This document shows, piece after piece, positions 1-10,357 of a stretch of DNA of 64,000 nt. The stretch covers positions 30,277,392 through 30,341,391 of the forward strand of contig CM067507.1 of the NCBI GenBank assembly GCA_034509495.1, written 5' to 3'. Below the pieces are notes generated by a model. The model saw only the letters and a list, made by a program, of their open reading frames with translations, searched no databases and was not told the DNA's origin. Origin of the DNA: Acestrorhynchus altus. Lineage: Eukaryota > Chordata > Actinopteri > Characiformes > Acestrorhynchidae. Each line of letters begins with the position of its first letter. The stretch's first letter is position 1. A program made the translations under genes and the position numbers.

Positions 1-183
1 ATATAAATGCATTGCATTTTCTGTTACCTTAGTTTGAATACAATATACAATCTGTATGTTACACTGTATTCTCACATTGTTTTATTCAGTCTGTGTGTCA
101 TGTAGTCCCACACCAAGATCACTGGCTACAACCATCTCAGCAGTTAAATAGTTGCAACTCCAGCAAATATGTTTTGGACATGG

Positions 184-184
<1 letters not shown>

Positions 185-248
<64 letters not shown>

Positions 249-252
249 TGTG
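185..252. repeat. (TG)n microsatellite
   Basis: About 30 uninterrupted TG units, then TTTGTGTG. Surrounding positions 1-487 show nothing gene-like. Confidence 0.97.
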
Positions 253-485
253 AAAGAGAGAGAATAAAGAAGTGATTGAAACTCCTGACCTGCTCAGGAG
301 AAGTCACAGCCTCAGTCTGCACTCACACTCTGCTGTGTAAGATGTTTACACCTCTGTTTCTAATTCAGTCTCACTCTGACACTCCTTAAGAACACTTCCT
401 GTTTATGTTTCATATATAGAGACATATCTTCAAACCTGTTCCACCTCAAAAGTCAGATTTTCCTGTCAGATCTCTGGAGAGTTCA

Positions 486-487
<2 letters not shown>

Positions 488-535
<48 letters not shown>

Positions 536-540
536 CTCTT
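488..540. repeat. (CT)n microsatellite
   Basis: About 22 CT units followed by CGCTCTCTT. Confidence 0.97.
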
Positions 541-1160
541 GCAGTAATAGTTGAAGTAGTGGTAACAACAGCAGCAGCAGCAGCAGTAGAAGTAGTTGTA
601 GCACATGTAGCAATAGTTGAAGTAGTAGTAGAAGTAATGTGGTATTTGTTTACAAGTAGTAGTAGCTGAAGTAGTAGTAGATCTAAAAATAACAGTAATA
701 GAATTACTAATAATAGAATAGGAGTAATAGAATAGAATAATATTAATAGTAGTAGTAGTAGTAGTAGTACGGCACGGTGGCACACCCCGGGTGAGGTGAC
801 CTGGGAAGTTTCTGTGTGGAGTTTCCATGTTTTGTGTTCGCGTGGGTTTCCTCCGGGTACTCCGGTTTCCCCCCACAGTCCAAAGACATGCATGGTAGGT
901 GAATTGGTGACTCTAAAGTGGCCCTTAGTGTGTGGATGTGTGTGTGGGCCCTACGCCCTAGGGTTGTTTCCCGCCCTTGTGCTCGGAGTTGCCGGCTGGG
1001 CACCGGCTCCCCCGTGACCCTATTCAGGAATAGGGTTGGAAAATAGATGGATGGAGTAGTAGTAGTAGAAGTAGCAATAGTTGAAGTAGTGGGAGGAGAA
1101 AGAGGAGTAGGAGTAGTTGTTGAAGTAGTAATAATTAAAGTAGTAGTAGTGGTAAAATTA
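541..1160. repeat. Degenerate AGT-rich trinucleotide tract, interrupted by a SINE
   Basis: Imperfect GTA/AGT/GAA repeats occupy 541-769 and resume at 1055-1160 after the SINE at 770-1054. The long serine/threonine-rich open frames here are artefacts of the repeat. Confidence 0.9.
770..1054 (+). mobile_element. tRNA-derived SINE copy, internally deleted head
   Basis: Shares its body with the longer copy at 37741-38102: GGCACGGTGGC start, GTGACCTGGGAAGTTTCTG, TCCAAAGACATGCATG, CCGGCTGGGCACCGGCT and GTGACCCTATTCAGGAATA, ending in a short (ATGG)n tail. The A-box to B-box region of the tRNA-like head is missing, so it is probably not transcribable from its own promoter. It sits inside an AGT repeat, which hides any target duplication. 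Confidence 0.9.
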
Positions 1161-2526
1161 AGTAGAGAAAGGAAGTAGTAATATGAATAACAGAAGTTAA
1201 CAACACCCCCAATTTCTTCCATTTTTTTTTCAGAACATTCCATGTATCAGCACTTTTCCAGTGAGTAACTGGTGCAAAGTCCAGTGATCTCAAATGCATA
1301 CAAACGTAAGCAGTAAACTCTCAGAGGTTTTGAGAAGAAAAACAAACTAAAAACTCAAATATAATATAAATTTAAAAAAGGCCCTTTTAAGGAACAAGTC
1401 ATTGGTTAACAAGTTAAAACTGATCTGTAGCAGCAGAAGTAAATAAAAGCAGAGTTGGAGCAGACTGTGTTAGGTTTAGAGCTGCAGGACCAGGTTTATG
1501 GTTAGGTTTAGGGTTAGAGCTGCAGGAATAGTCTTGGGGTTAGGTTCAGCTGCTTGAGATTTGGAACTGCAGTCACTGCCAGCAGTAATAAAGAACTGGG
1601 GCTGTTCTAAAAGTATATAGATACTGCAGAAGTAGTAGAAGCAGCAGGAGAAGTGGAAGTACTGAAAATCACAATGCTCTCAATCCGAGTTAATTTTAAT
1701 TTTAATAAAGTTAATTTTAGCCTCAAGAAATGTGACCAAGCATAACATGTACTGTATCTTTCAAAGGTCAACAACCAGAATGTGTTTAACTCCAGAAGGT
1801 ACTGCTGCTCGTGGACATCTGTACCAAACAAGTGATTCAATGTCAGCATTCTATAGACGAATGGACAACGAAACACGTCTTAAGCTTCTTAAAGCCAAAA
1901 GCAAGATGCCATAGGCCTCTCCTGGTTTCAAATGGTTCTGAACAACGCCATAGAAGCACTGCTTTCGGTTCCATGTGGAACCATGTTAGCAATATAGATG
2001 TGTTTGAGTATGAATAGGCTCTGTCTATCTCTGTATAGCAGACAAGGTTCTATGTGGAACCAAAAGCATTGCTTCTAGAATTGCATATGACATATATATG
2101 CAATATATATACATTTACATTTAAATGAATGTTTTTGGTCAGTTATCAATATATTGATTAGAAGAGTACATTATTGATGATACTTTTAACTGAGTGATGG
2201 TTATGTTTTGTATAAGTATTGAATGTTTGACATTATTTATATTCTGCCCCAGAGCTGTTAGTTCAATGTGAATTCATCTGCTTCCACCTAGTGGCTTAAC
2301 AGTGTCAGTACTTGGGTAATGGCAGAATTTCAGAAATCTGCTCTTGAAAATACATTAAGGACTGTATGTGTATGGTTTTACTTGGTTTTACAGCTAAATG
2401 TGTAGGTGGAGAATATGGACTCCATAAAAAATCACTTTTGTCAGACACGCACAGCAACTAAATACCTAAAGAGATCTTAACTGGTTTTGGGACTTATTCA
2501 GCTCAAACATCTGCTTCTACACTGTC
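1161..2526. other. Intergenic sequence with an AAAGGTTCTT-type repeat relic
   Basis: No gene is seen. Positions about 1760-2080 contain GGTTCTGAACAACGCC, GGTTCCATGTGGAACC and GTTCTATGTGGAACC, resembling a dispersed family also seen at 10740-10850, 18640-18870, 19790-19920, 44828-45060 and 46758-46900. TTAGGG-like words near 1490-1530 are isolated. Confidence 0.55.
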
Positions 2527-2555
2527 AGAGAGAGAGAGAGAGAGGGGGGGGGGGG
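2527..2555. repeat. (AG)n followed by a G-run
   Basis: About nine AG units running into roughly 12 consecutive G. Confidence 0.95.
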
Positions 2556-2819
2556 ATAGGGAATAGTGTTATGAAGATATGTAGTCTGTCTTTTATCATT
2601 GTCCAACTACAAAAAAATATATATAAATAATTCAATAACACAAAAATAATAACACACAAACAAAAAACAAAAAACAAAAAACAAAAAAATCAAACAACAT
2701 CAAAACAGATAAGGTGAACCAAAAACCCTCTGTTGCCACAATATAGCTTACACCCCCACAATAAACATGGTAACCTTTGATTATCCAAAGTAGCTAACTG
2801 TAATAGTGTAGGGCATTTC

Positions 2820-4015
2820 AGTGGTGTCTGTGTTACTGTAACCTGAACTATTGTAACCTTTATGCCTGAGTTACAGTAATCATTCTGTCTGAGATAATGT
2901 AACCAGAGACACTATAACCTTTCTTTCTGAGTTACTGTATCCTTTCTGTCTGTGTTACTGTAGCCTTTCTGACTGTGTTACTGTAGCCTTTCTGTGTGAG
3001 TTACTGTATCCTTTCTGTCTGAGTTACTGTATTCTTTCTGTGTGAGTTACTGTAGCCTTTCTGTCTGAGTTACTGTAGCCTTTCTGTGTGAGTTACTGTA
3101 GCCTTTCTGTCTGAGTTACTGTAGCCTTTCTGTTTGAGTTACTGTAGCCTTTCTGACTGTATTACTGTATCCTTTCTGTCTGAGTTACTGTAGCCTTTCT
3201 GTGTGAGTTACTGTAGCCTTTCTGTCTGTGTTACTGTAGCCTTTCTGACTGTGTTACTGTAGCCTTTCTGTGTGAGTTACTATAGCCTTTCTGTCTGAGT
3301 TACTGTATCCTTTCTGTCTGAGTTACTGTAGCCTTTCTGTTTGAGTTACGGTAGCCTTTCTGACTGTGTTACTGTAGCCTTTCTGTGTGAGTTACTGTAG
3401 CCTTTCTGTCTGTGTTACTGTAGCCTTTCTGACTGTGTTACTGTAGCCTTTCTGGGTGAGTTACTATAGCCTTTCTGTGTGAGTTACTGTAGCCTTTCTG
3501 TCTGAGTTACTGTAGCCTTTCTGTCTGTGTTATTGTAGCCTTTCTGTCTGAGTTACTGTATCCTTTCTGTCTGAGTTACTGTAGCCTTTCTGTCTGAGTT
3601 ACTGTAGCCTTTCTGTCTGTGTTACTGTAGCTTTTCTGTGTGAGTTACTGTAGCCTTTCTGTCTGATTTACTGTAGCCTTTCTGTCTGTGTTACTGTATC
3701 CTTTCTGTTTGAGTTACTGTATCCTTTCTGCCTTTCTGTTTCAGATTTTGTAGCCTTTCTGTCTGAGTTACTGTATCCTTTCTCTGTGTTACTGTATCCT
3801 TTCTGTCTGTGTTACTGTAGCCTTTCTGTCTGAGTTACTGTATCCTTTCTCTGTGTTACTGTATCCTTTCTCTGTGTTACTGTAGGCTTTCTGTTTGAGA
3901 TTTGGCAGCCTTTCTGTCTGTTACTGTAGCTTTTCTGTGTGAGTTACTGTAGCCTTTCTATGTGAGTTACTGTAGCCTTTCTATGTGAGTTACTGTATCC
4001 TTTCTATGTGAGTTA
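2820..4015. repeat. 23-bp minisatellite array with higher-order structure
   Basis: Roughly 45-50 tandem units built on TTACTGTAGCCTTTCTG plus a 6-7 base variable segment (GTCTGAG, GTGTGAG, GTCTGTG, GACTGTG, GTTTGAG). Early units near 2820-2930 and late units after 3720 are more diverged or shortened, as is common at array edges. Marker variants recur 184 bp apart (8 units). No coding potential. Confidence 0.95.
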
Positions 4016-4019
4016 AGTA

Positions 4020-4700
4020 CAAGATTCAAACCACCTGCACAGTGCCACTGGCCAGCATGCTCATGGCAAGGAGAGGTGAATTTTCAGCGGTTGAGTAAGG
4101 CATTATGATGGGTGCTAGATGGATAGTTTTCAAATTTCTCTATTTGTGCTGGATTTCTTGATACCAAGTGTCACATGTACCACCCACCTTACCACCCACA
4201 GAGAACAGGGCAGTGGCCACCCACAGGTGCTTAATGATGTAACCTGTGAAGTGTATATAGAATTGTTTGTGACAACAGATGAGTAACTCTGTCCAAAATC
4301 ACATCCACACGCATATCCCGCAGGTCAGTGCAGCATTCTTTAGCTTCTATGGTATGTGGGAACAGAAGACCCAGTAGACTGCACCACATCACTGGAAACA
4401 GTACCTCATCTGAGTTCTTGAGGTTGCTAACTGGACCCTAGTGGCATGGTCCAATGAGTCATGGTTACAATTGTTTGAAGTTGATGGTAGGGTTTGTGTG
4501 TGGCACAGACTTGAGACAGTGGACAGCAACTGTCATTAAGACACTGTGTAGGTTGGTGTTGGGAGTATTCTCATGGCATGGGATGAGTCCACTGCACTTT
4601 CTAAACATGTTACATGGTACAGGTGACACTGTGGATAGCGGAGCATTAAATACATGAACAACTTCAGAAAAGTCTTTCCATCTAGTGTCCACTACCATGC
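4020..4700 (+). pseudogene. Decayed Tc1/mariner-type transposase
   Basis: Pieces in different plus-strand frames match a fish Tc1-like transposase. MLMARRGEF and GARWIV near 4057-4130 resemble the N-terminal helix-turn-helix region. NWTLVAW then SNESWLQLFEVDGRVCVW at about 4429-4503 matches the catalytic-core block WSDES..LFEVDGR. VFSWHGMSPL at about 4567-4596 matches the later FSWHGLGPL motif. The catalytic Asp of WSDES reads Asn, and stop codons and frameshifts interrupt the whole. It is inactive. A second relic of the same gene is at 37410-37570. Confidence 0.8.
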
Positions 4701-5771
4701 CTTATTCAATCTCATTCACATTTCTTTTCCTTGTGTTGGTGTTCCCAAACCATCTTTCATCAGTTTACATACTGATATCCAATGACGTTTGGAATGTCAA
4801 TGTATAATGAACTGAAGTAATTATAGTGATGTACCATCTATTCACTTTTTCAGGACCTATATCTGAATTAAAAGGACTACCAACATCTCAGGTCATACTA
4901 AGACCAGTTTGATTGTCTGTATTTGACCTGACCAGACTGTCCCATTATCAGCCAATGCAAATATCCCCATCCACAATTGTCTTAATGCAAACTCATACAT
5001 CTTAATTATTCATCACTCATTCGTCCATTACCTTTCATCTCCAATTGGCCTCTATTTGTTTAACATACCTTTATTAAGTGCCTATTAAAATCTTCATAAC
5101 CGTAAATGGCCCCATCATAAACTCTGTTTTAATTCACAAGGAGCTTTTATCATTCCATTACAACTTTTAATTTATTGAGCAACTACTTTAGAATTACAGC
5201 TGCAATCATGGAGAGCTGGAGAGCAAGTGCATGATTCCATGAATCCCAACAGGTCTATGATCCTTCCATGAATCCCAGGAAAGTCTCAGGGTCTTTGTAA
5301 AGAAAGCATAAGAAAGGTTTTTGTCTTATCTGACCAAAAACCCAAACCTAATAAAAGTTCTGGTGATGCTTAAAGACCCTTGCACTTACATTAGTGTTCT
5401 TATAGGAGCAGATGCTTTGTTAGAGGTTGTAATTGTGGAGATCTTGGTGGTCCCAGGATGCAACAAAGTAAAAAATGGGCGACTTTCATTCTCAGAAATC
5501 CTTGGAGATTCTCAAATTATATGCCTTACTGTATATGAGTGAATTACACTTAAGCAGATAAAATTATATGTGAGGAAAATGTTGTTCATAAGAACTTCCA
5601 TTGTTGTCAATAATGGTGGGACTAAGATTACTGACATTATTATTATAGTTTATGAGCACAAATCAGCCATAATATTGAAAACAGTGATGTGAAGTGAATA
5701 AGTTTTATCTCATTTCAGTGGCACCTGTTAAGAAGAAGAAGAAGTGGGATCTATATTAGGCTGCATCTACA
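4701..5771. other. Intergenic, no recognised feature
   Basis: AT-rich unique-looking sequence. A 73-codon open frame at 5321-5542 has no recognisable family signature and no splice or promoter context, so I do not call it a gene. Confidence 0.5.
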
Positions 5772-6048
5772 TTAGGCATTTCTCATTGCAAACGAGAGCA
5801 AACGAAAGTAAATGATGGTGGACGACAACCCAACATAAAATATTTTAGCAGTCAGTCTTTTCGTGTAGTACTCTTTACCCAGTGCATTATCAGAAATGTT
5901 AAGGATGGGCTGGTTTCAATGCTGTTCCTACAGGTGCATTGGACAGTGTGTTGCTATTGCCCCCCCCCCCCCCAACAATTTGAGGGCCACGGTCATTTGT
6001 TACAGACACAAGGCCGAAGTCACCATTTGGCTATGACATCAAACCCTC
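5772..6048. repeat. Direct repeat copy 1 (about 250-275 bp)
   Basis: Shares with 6951-7204 the words AATGATGGTGGACGACAACC, CAGTCTTTTCGTGTAGTACT, GGTGCATTGGACAGTGTGTT, TTTGAGGGCCACGGTC and GGCTATGACATCAAAC in the same order and orientation. It also holds a C-run near 5960-5974. Superfamily unknown. Confidence 0.9.
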
Positions 6049-6123
6049 CAGATGGAATAAAATAAATAAAAAAAATAATGGTAAGAACAAACCAAACACA
6101 TTCAGCACATCATAGGAAAAACA

Positions 6124-6129
6124 TTTATT
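6124..6129 (-). promoter_or_regulatory. Candidate polyadenylation signal AATAAA
   Basis: Minus-strand AATAAA followed within 40 nt by a T/G-rich element, about 2.8 kb past the nrp1 stop codon. Alternatives upstream are at 6258-6263 and 6529-6534. Confidence 0.45.
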
Positions 6130-6950
6130 GGATCGGAATCTTTGGATTGTCCGTTGATCTGAGCTGATCAGAGACAGTAGACATCGGCGGTTTTCTCTTT
6201 TCATGAAGCAGATGTTGAAAATACAAAACAGTGATTTCAGTTTTTAAGGCCTTGCTGTTTTATTCAGGGTTTTTTCTTCCTACAACAGCAATTACAGAAG
6301 CAGTATTGAAAATAAAAGATTCTTTTCCTCTTCTTCTCGTAAAAAAAATCAGCACAAAATTCGAACGACAGTACAAAAACGAAGAGATAATCGATCAGTT
6401 AAATGGGATTTTTTTTTTACTATAGGAAATTTAGTATACCTTTTTCAATAATGAAAACATCTCGATAACCGTATATTTCAGAATTGTATTACATATTCTG
6501 AAACTATTAAAAAAAGAACACTGTCTTTTTTATTCTGATTTTGTTTTTTACAAATGAATGCTATAAACACATAAACCTCTTTAAATATATCTATCAGTGC
6601 AACATCGTTTCTTTTTTTCTTTTCCCTTGACGCTACAGTATGCTTTTTCATCAATCCGTACTGAATCTCGTCCCTCTTTAACTTCAGCTGAGACACACAT
6701 ATGTAGCATTGGAAAATGGATTCATGAGTTTGGAAAATACTGGAGGGGAATGATGAGCAGAGGATGATTTGGGGTTGTTGTTATTTTTTTGCCACAGAAC
6801 ACAACAGCACAGCACATAAACATACCAAGAGAAACTGTTAAAATATGAGTCAGCATGACAGGGGTGGGTGGAGCCCTGTTGGTTATACTAGCCTACATGT
6901 GGTAGGATGTTCTTAGGTTTGAGGGATTTGCTTGGAAAAGATGCTCTGTT

Positions 6951-7204
6951 CCCATTTCTCATTTCAAACGACCAAACAAATGATGGTGGACGACAACCCA
7001 GCATTAGATATTTCAGCAGTCAGTCTTTTCGTGTAGTACTCTTTAACCAGTGCATTATCAGAACTGTAAAGGATGGGTTGGTTTCAATGCTGTTCCCACA
7101 GGTGCATTGGACAGTGTGTTGTTACTGGCCCCCCTGCAATTTGAGGGCCACGGTCCTTTGGTACAGACACAAGGCCGATGTCACCATTCGGCTATGACAT
7201 CAAA
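6951..7204. repeat. Direct repeat copy 2 (about 250 bp)
   Basis: Same-orientation copy of 5772-6048 lying about 1.18 kb away, inside the inferred 3' UTR. Similarity begins at CATTTCTCATT and ends at GACATCAAAC. Confidence 0.9.
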
Positions 7205-7834
7205 CACAAGGCCAACTGCATGACCCCTCTGCATCAGACCAGTCCACTTCTCTGTACCACAGTACGACATCAGCAAAGAGACACAACAGCATGAGAGCAG
7301 TTCTGAGCATGAGGCCAGCGATGGGAGATGCTCTGCAACATGAAGAAATTAGCACCATTCTTGAGGCACCCCCACATTCGTGAGTCTTGTTTAAGATAGA
7401 CAGACGTAGCCCCAAGTTGACAACAAAGTGTGTTTGAGGTGAGCGGATGCTGTAAGAAGCACTTTGTAGAGGGGCAGGTGAAGAAAACCAGGGGTGGCAC
7501 TGAGCAGCTGGCAGCTTGTTCGAGAAGAACGTGAGGCGATGATGATCTTTTTTTGGTATGGCTGACAAATGTCTAGAACTTGATTAGAGAGATATAGAAA
7601 GAGACAGAAATGGAGACAGAAAGCAGAGTTGGGCCTGTTCCCCCTCTTTCCCTCCCTGATTTCAAGGGGTTTCTTTAAACAGACCTTCTGAAATGTCTAT
7701 GAATGTCTCCAGGATCCAAGCTGACACACAATGAAGCGTAATGAAGCATTTGTGAAGCCATGTCAATGTTTTTTGGACAATGTTCCAAAAAGCAGGAGCA
7801 GAGGTTCATCAGAAGAGTCTTGTCTGAAAGTGTC

Positions 7835-7836
<2 letters not shown>

Positions 7837-7877
<41 letters not shown>
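7837..7877. repeat. (TG)n microsatellite
   Basis: About 20 TG units within the inferred 3' UTR. Confidence 0.95.
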
Positions 7878-7878
<1 letters not shown>

Positions 7879-8728
7879 TGTAAGAGACCGTGTTGGTCTA
7901 TGTAATGTGTGTGCGTTGTGTGTGTGCGCCCACTGGATTTGTCATACCACCAGCTTGTACACATGAGCTGCAACTCTGGGGAGGGGTGGCAAAATAAGCA
8001 AAGGACGGAAATAGCACACATTTTCACTTTCACAAAACAGTCAGACGGATTGTATTTACAACACACAACCAAAGAAAAAAGGGATACTGCAGCTCTTTTT
8101 GTCCTTTTACTTGTTTTCTTTGAAAAGGGCAATAAAATATATTAAAACTTATGTACAATACGTGAGCTCTGAACATTAAAGCGCCATGAATAAACCAGGG
8201 GGCATGTTTTGCAGATGTGACCAACATATTGTGTTGTTTTTTTCTTTCTTTCCGTTTCTTTTGTTTGTCTGTTTTTGTTTCAGAACTAAAGGGATGTAAA
8301 AAAAAAAAAACCCTACAAAAATCAACAGAGGAGGCCAAAAAAGATGTACCAAAGGCACTGACTGAACCACAGCTGAAATCCAACAGGGCTGGATCAAAGC
8401 TCCACACCCTAAGATCCACACTTGTCCCACTCTGGGTCAAATACCCTCCCCATCATTATCAGTCATGGTTCATTTGGGATTTTCTTTTTACACACATCTC
8501 CTTTAAACACAAAAACTATGATTTTCCTCCCAGAAAAACATAAAGAAAAAAAAGTTAAATACGTATAACATTTTCATATATTGGTCTCAACACCAGCATC
8601 CGATTGTAGAAATGAGCAACTAAAAATAATACAAAATAATAAAATAAAAAATTAAAATTATCATCTAAATCATCTGTACATATTTCTTTTGTCTCGTTTT
8701 AATCCTCATATTCAATGTTTGTTTGTTT

Positions 8729-8786
8729 TTTTGTACACAGTGTCCCCTACTGGTAGGTTCTGTCACTGCAGCTCCTGAGAAAAGCA
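8729..8786. repeat. 58-bp duplication, 3' UTR copy
   Basis: Matches 9802-9859 at 57 of 58 positions (one A/G difference near the end), same orientation. Confidence 0.95.
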
Positions 8787-8923
8787 TGGCTCAGTCCCAA
8801 TTTTACTCCCATTGGTTCTCAGAACCTCAGAGCCTTATCTTCCTCCAATGGGTGGGCAGCGGTAGTCCTTTTTTTTAAGCTTGCCCTCCCTGGAGGAGAG
8901 GTTTTCTCTCACTGGTTGGTGCC

Positions 8924-9210
8924 TCATGCCTCTGAGTATGAGTTCTGTGAGTTAAGCTTGTCCTTCTTTAGCTTCACGCCGTCCACCAGCTCAAAGTTAT
9001 AGTTCTCCAGAGCGGATAAGTTTCTGTCAGCCATGCCTCCATGTGAGCAGGCGCAGTAGAGAACCACGCCACAGATTGCCCCCAGGAAAACCCCCAGGGC
9101 ACTCATAGCGATGATGGTGATCAGAATGGGGTCTAGAGTCTTCAGCATGTTGCCAGCTCCACCGATCTCGTTGTTCTCCACAATCTCTGGGAAATCAGTG
9201 ATGTCCACAA
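8924..9210 (-). CDS. nrp1: Neuropilin-1 exon 17 equivalent: transmembrane helix, cytoplasmic tail, stop
   Basis: Terminal coding exon. After a short stalk (VDITDFPEIVENNE) come LKTLDPILITIIAMSALG and a helix holding the GxxxGxxxG pattern (GVFLGAICG), used by neuropilins for membrane dimerisation. The tail carries NLSALENYNFELVDGVK and ends NSYSEA. The C-terminal SEA is the PDZ ligand that binds GIPC1/synectin to drive endocytic trafficking. The exon starts at 9210 after CTCCGCAG and the TGA stop occupies 8926-8924. The cytoplasmic region is nearly identical to human, which identifies the gene as NRP1 rather than NRP2. Confidence 0.98.
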
Positions 9211-9343
9211 CTGCGGAGGAGAAGAGAAGAATAGAACATTAGTTAGAGAGGAACTGTATTGCTTGGAAGCAGTTTGCTTCTTAACCATCCTGGAAAAAAA
9301 TATTTTACCAATATGCATTTAAGTGGCTAAAAAGGACACTTAC

Positions 9344-9397
9344 TGATCTCATTGAAGTTATCCTCAGGCAGCATGGGCTCTGTTGGGACATCTGGGT
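9344..9397 (-). CDS. nrp1: Neuropilin-1 exon 16 equivalent: juxtamembrane stalk
   Basis: A 54-nt exon coding an acidic, Pro-containing stalk (DPDVPTEPMLPEDNFNEI) between the MAM domain and the membrane. The acceptor is TGTGTAG before 9397 and the donor is GTAAGT, a perfect consensus, after the single A at 9344. Phases fit both neighbours, so skipping would keep frame. Residue conservation is weak here; position and phase carry the call. Confidence 0.88.
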
Positions 9398-9550
9398 CTA
9401 CACACACATACACAAGAAGGGAGAACAGTTACAGCCAGTGTAAAAACCTACAAAGCCAATGTCACTGATAAGTGTGAGAGAAGTATTGAAACAGGTAGAT
9501 AAGTGGATGTCTTCTCTCTGAGAGCTACAGTAGATTGCTGGCCCACTCAC

Positions 9551-9647
9551 CCTTGCAGTCAGCCATGTTGACACTGTCTAGGATTTTAATGTCATCCACA
9601 GCGATGTCACCCCAGCTTTTCCTCTCCACCACACCCTCGATCACCAC
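9551..9647 (-). CDS. nrp1: Neuropilin-1 exon 15 equivalent: end of MAM domain
   Basis: This exon reads VVIEGVVERKSWGDIAVDDI and ends with MADCK. The IAVDDI motif and the following Cys mark the end of the MAM fold (human GGIAVDDISI and QEDCA). The acceptor is TTCTTCAG before 9647 and the donor is GTGAGT after AAG-G. Length 97 nt (32 codons plus one base), in frame. Sequence between the motifs is less conserved than in b1/b2, as expected. Confidence 0.93.
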
Positions 9648-9801
9648 CTGAAGAACAGATTAACATGACAGCTCTTTAGGTTTCAGATATGGATGGAAAC
9701 ATTTGTTAGAGTCTATTAAACTGTGGATTCTGGATCTCCTACCAACTTAAATTATAGAGGATGATGACAAAATCCATATATTTTGACCTATATATTGTTT
9801 A

Positions 9802-9859
9802 TTTTGTACACAGTGTCCCCTACTGGTAGGTTCTGTCACTGCAGCTCCTGAGGAAAGCA
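9802..9859. repeat. 58-bp duplication, intronic copy
   Basis: Second copy of the 8729-8786 segment, located in the intron between the exons at 9551-9647 and 10358-10635. Flanks are unrelated. Confidence 0.95.
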
Positions 9860-9934
9860 GGATGGATCTGTGCACACACACACACACAAGGTGCTTTTTT
9901 TCCCAGGGGACTATTTAAACCATACCCTGCATAT

Positions 9935-10165
9935 ACACTATATGACCAGAAGCATTGGGACATCTGCTCATTCATTGTTTCTTCCAAAGTATTCAAAAGA
10001 GTATCCTGCTTTTGTTGGAATAACTGTTTCCACTTTCCCCTAGATTCTAGAGTCACAGTGAGTCATTGTTGTGAGGATTTCATTGCTTTCTGTGGAAGGA
10101 AAGTTAGTGAAGGTAGGAGGTTGCCTGATCACAACCATACCCCATTGCCAACTCCCCAATGGAGC
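9935..10165 (+). mobile_element. Dispersed non-autonomous DNA element (family I), 5' part
   Basis: Starts ACTATATGACCAGAAGCATT, then GGGACATCTGCTCATTCATT, TTTTGTTGGAATAACTGTTT and TGAGGATTTCATTGC. This is the same order as in the fuller copy at 58360-58795. The terminal words and lack of coding capacity suggest a short element mobilised in trans; superfamily not determined. Confidence 0.7.
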
Positions 10166-10357
10166 TACCGGTATGTAGCTTTTAGAATAATTACATTGTT
10201 TCGAAATCTAATTCCATTTGCTACTACTGTAAAAAATCTGAATTGGTAAATTTCTCTAGAATGATTTCACATCAAACCACACCATGACTTATTATATGAT
10301 ATATTTGATTTTAGTTAAATTTCACCTTTAACAGCGAGATCTGCCTTACACACTCAC

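Larger units (their letters stand above)
6100..8923 (-). other. nrp1: Probable 3' untranslated region of nrp1
   Basis: No coding signal follows the stop codon. The sequence is AT-rich (especially 8560-8700) and has minus-strand AATAAA signals at 6124-6129, 6258-6263 and 6529-6534. The one at 6124-6129 is followed by a T/G-rich stretch, as expected downstream of a cleavage site, so a UTR of roughly 2.8 kb ending near 6100 is plausible. Inside it lie a (TG) tract at 7837-7877, an A-run near 8298-8309, half of a 58-bp duplication (8729-8786) and one copy of a 250-bp direct repeat (6951-7204). The true end is inferred, not seen. Confidence 0.5.
9648..10357 (-). other. nrp1: nrp1 intron (exons 14-15)
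   Basis: A 710-bp intron with GT/AG ends. It holds the 58-bp duplication, a short (AC) run at 9872-9890 and a partial dispersed DNA element at 9935-10165. The two next introns toward the 3' end are only 153 and 133 bp (9398-9550, 9211-9343). Confidence 0.9.

Noticed and set aside
466..1243. Long open frames rich in Ser, Thr, Leu or Arg-Glu on the minus strand
   Set aside because: They arise from CT and AGT repeats and the SINE; no domain, splice or codon signature.
1485..1535. TTAGGG-like repeats (GGTTTAGGGTTAG)
   Set aside because: Too few and too imperfect to be an interstitial telomere.
5321..5542. 73-codon open frame downstream of nrp1
   Set aside because: No recognised motif, no context, and random frames of this length are expected in AT-rich DNA.
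7200..7568. 122-codon minus-strand open frame within the 3' UTR
   Set aside because: It lies after the nrp1 stop, lacks conserved motifs and adjoins a repeat copy.
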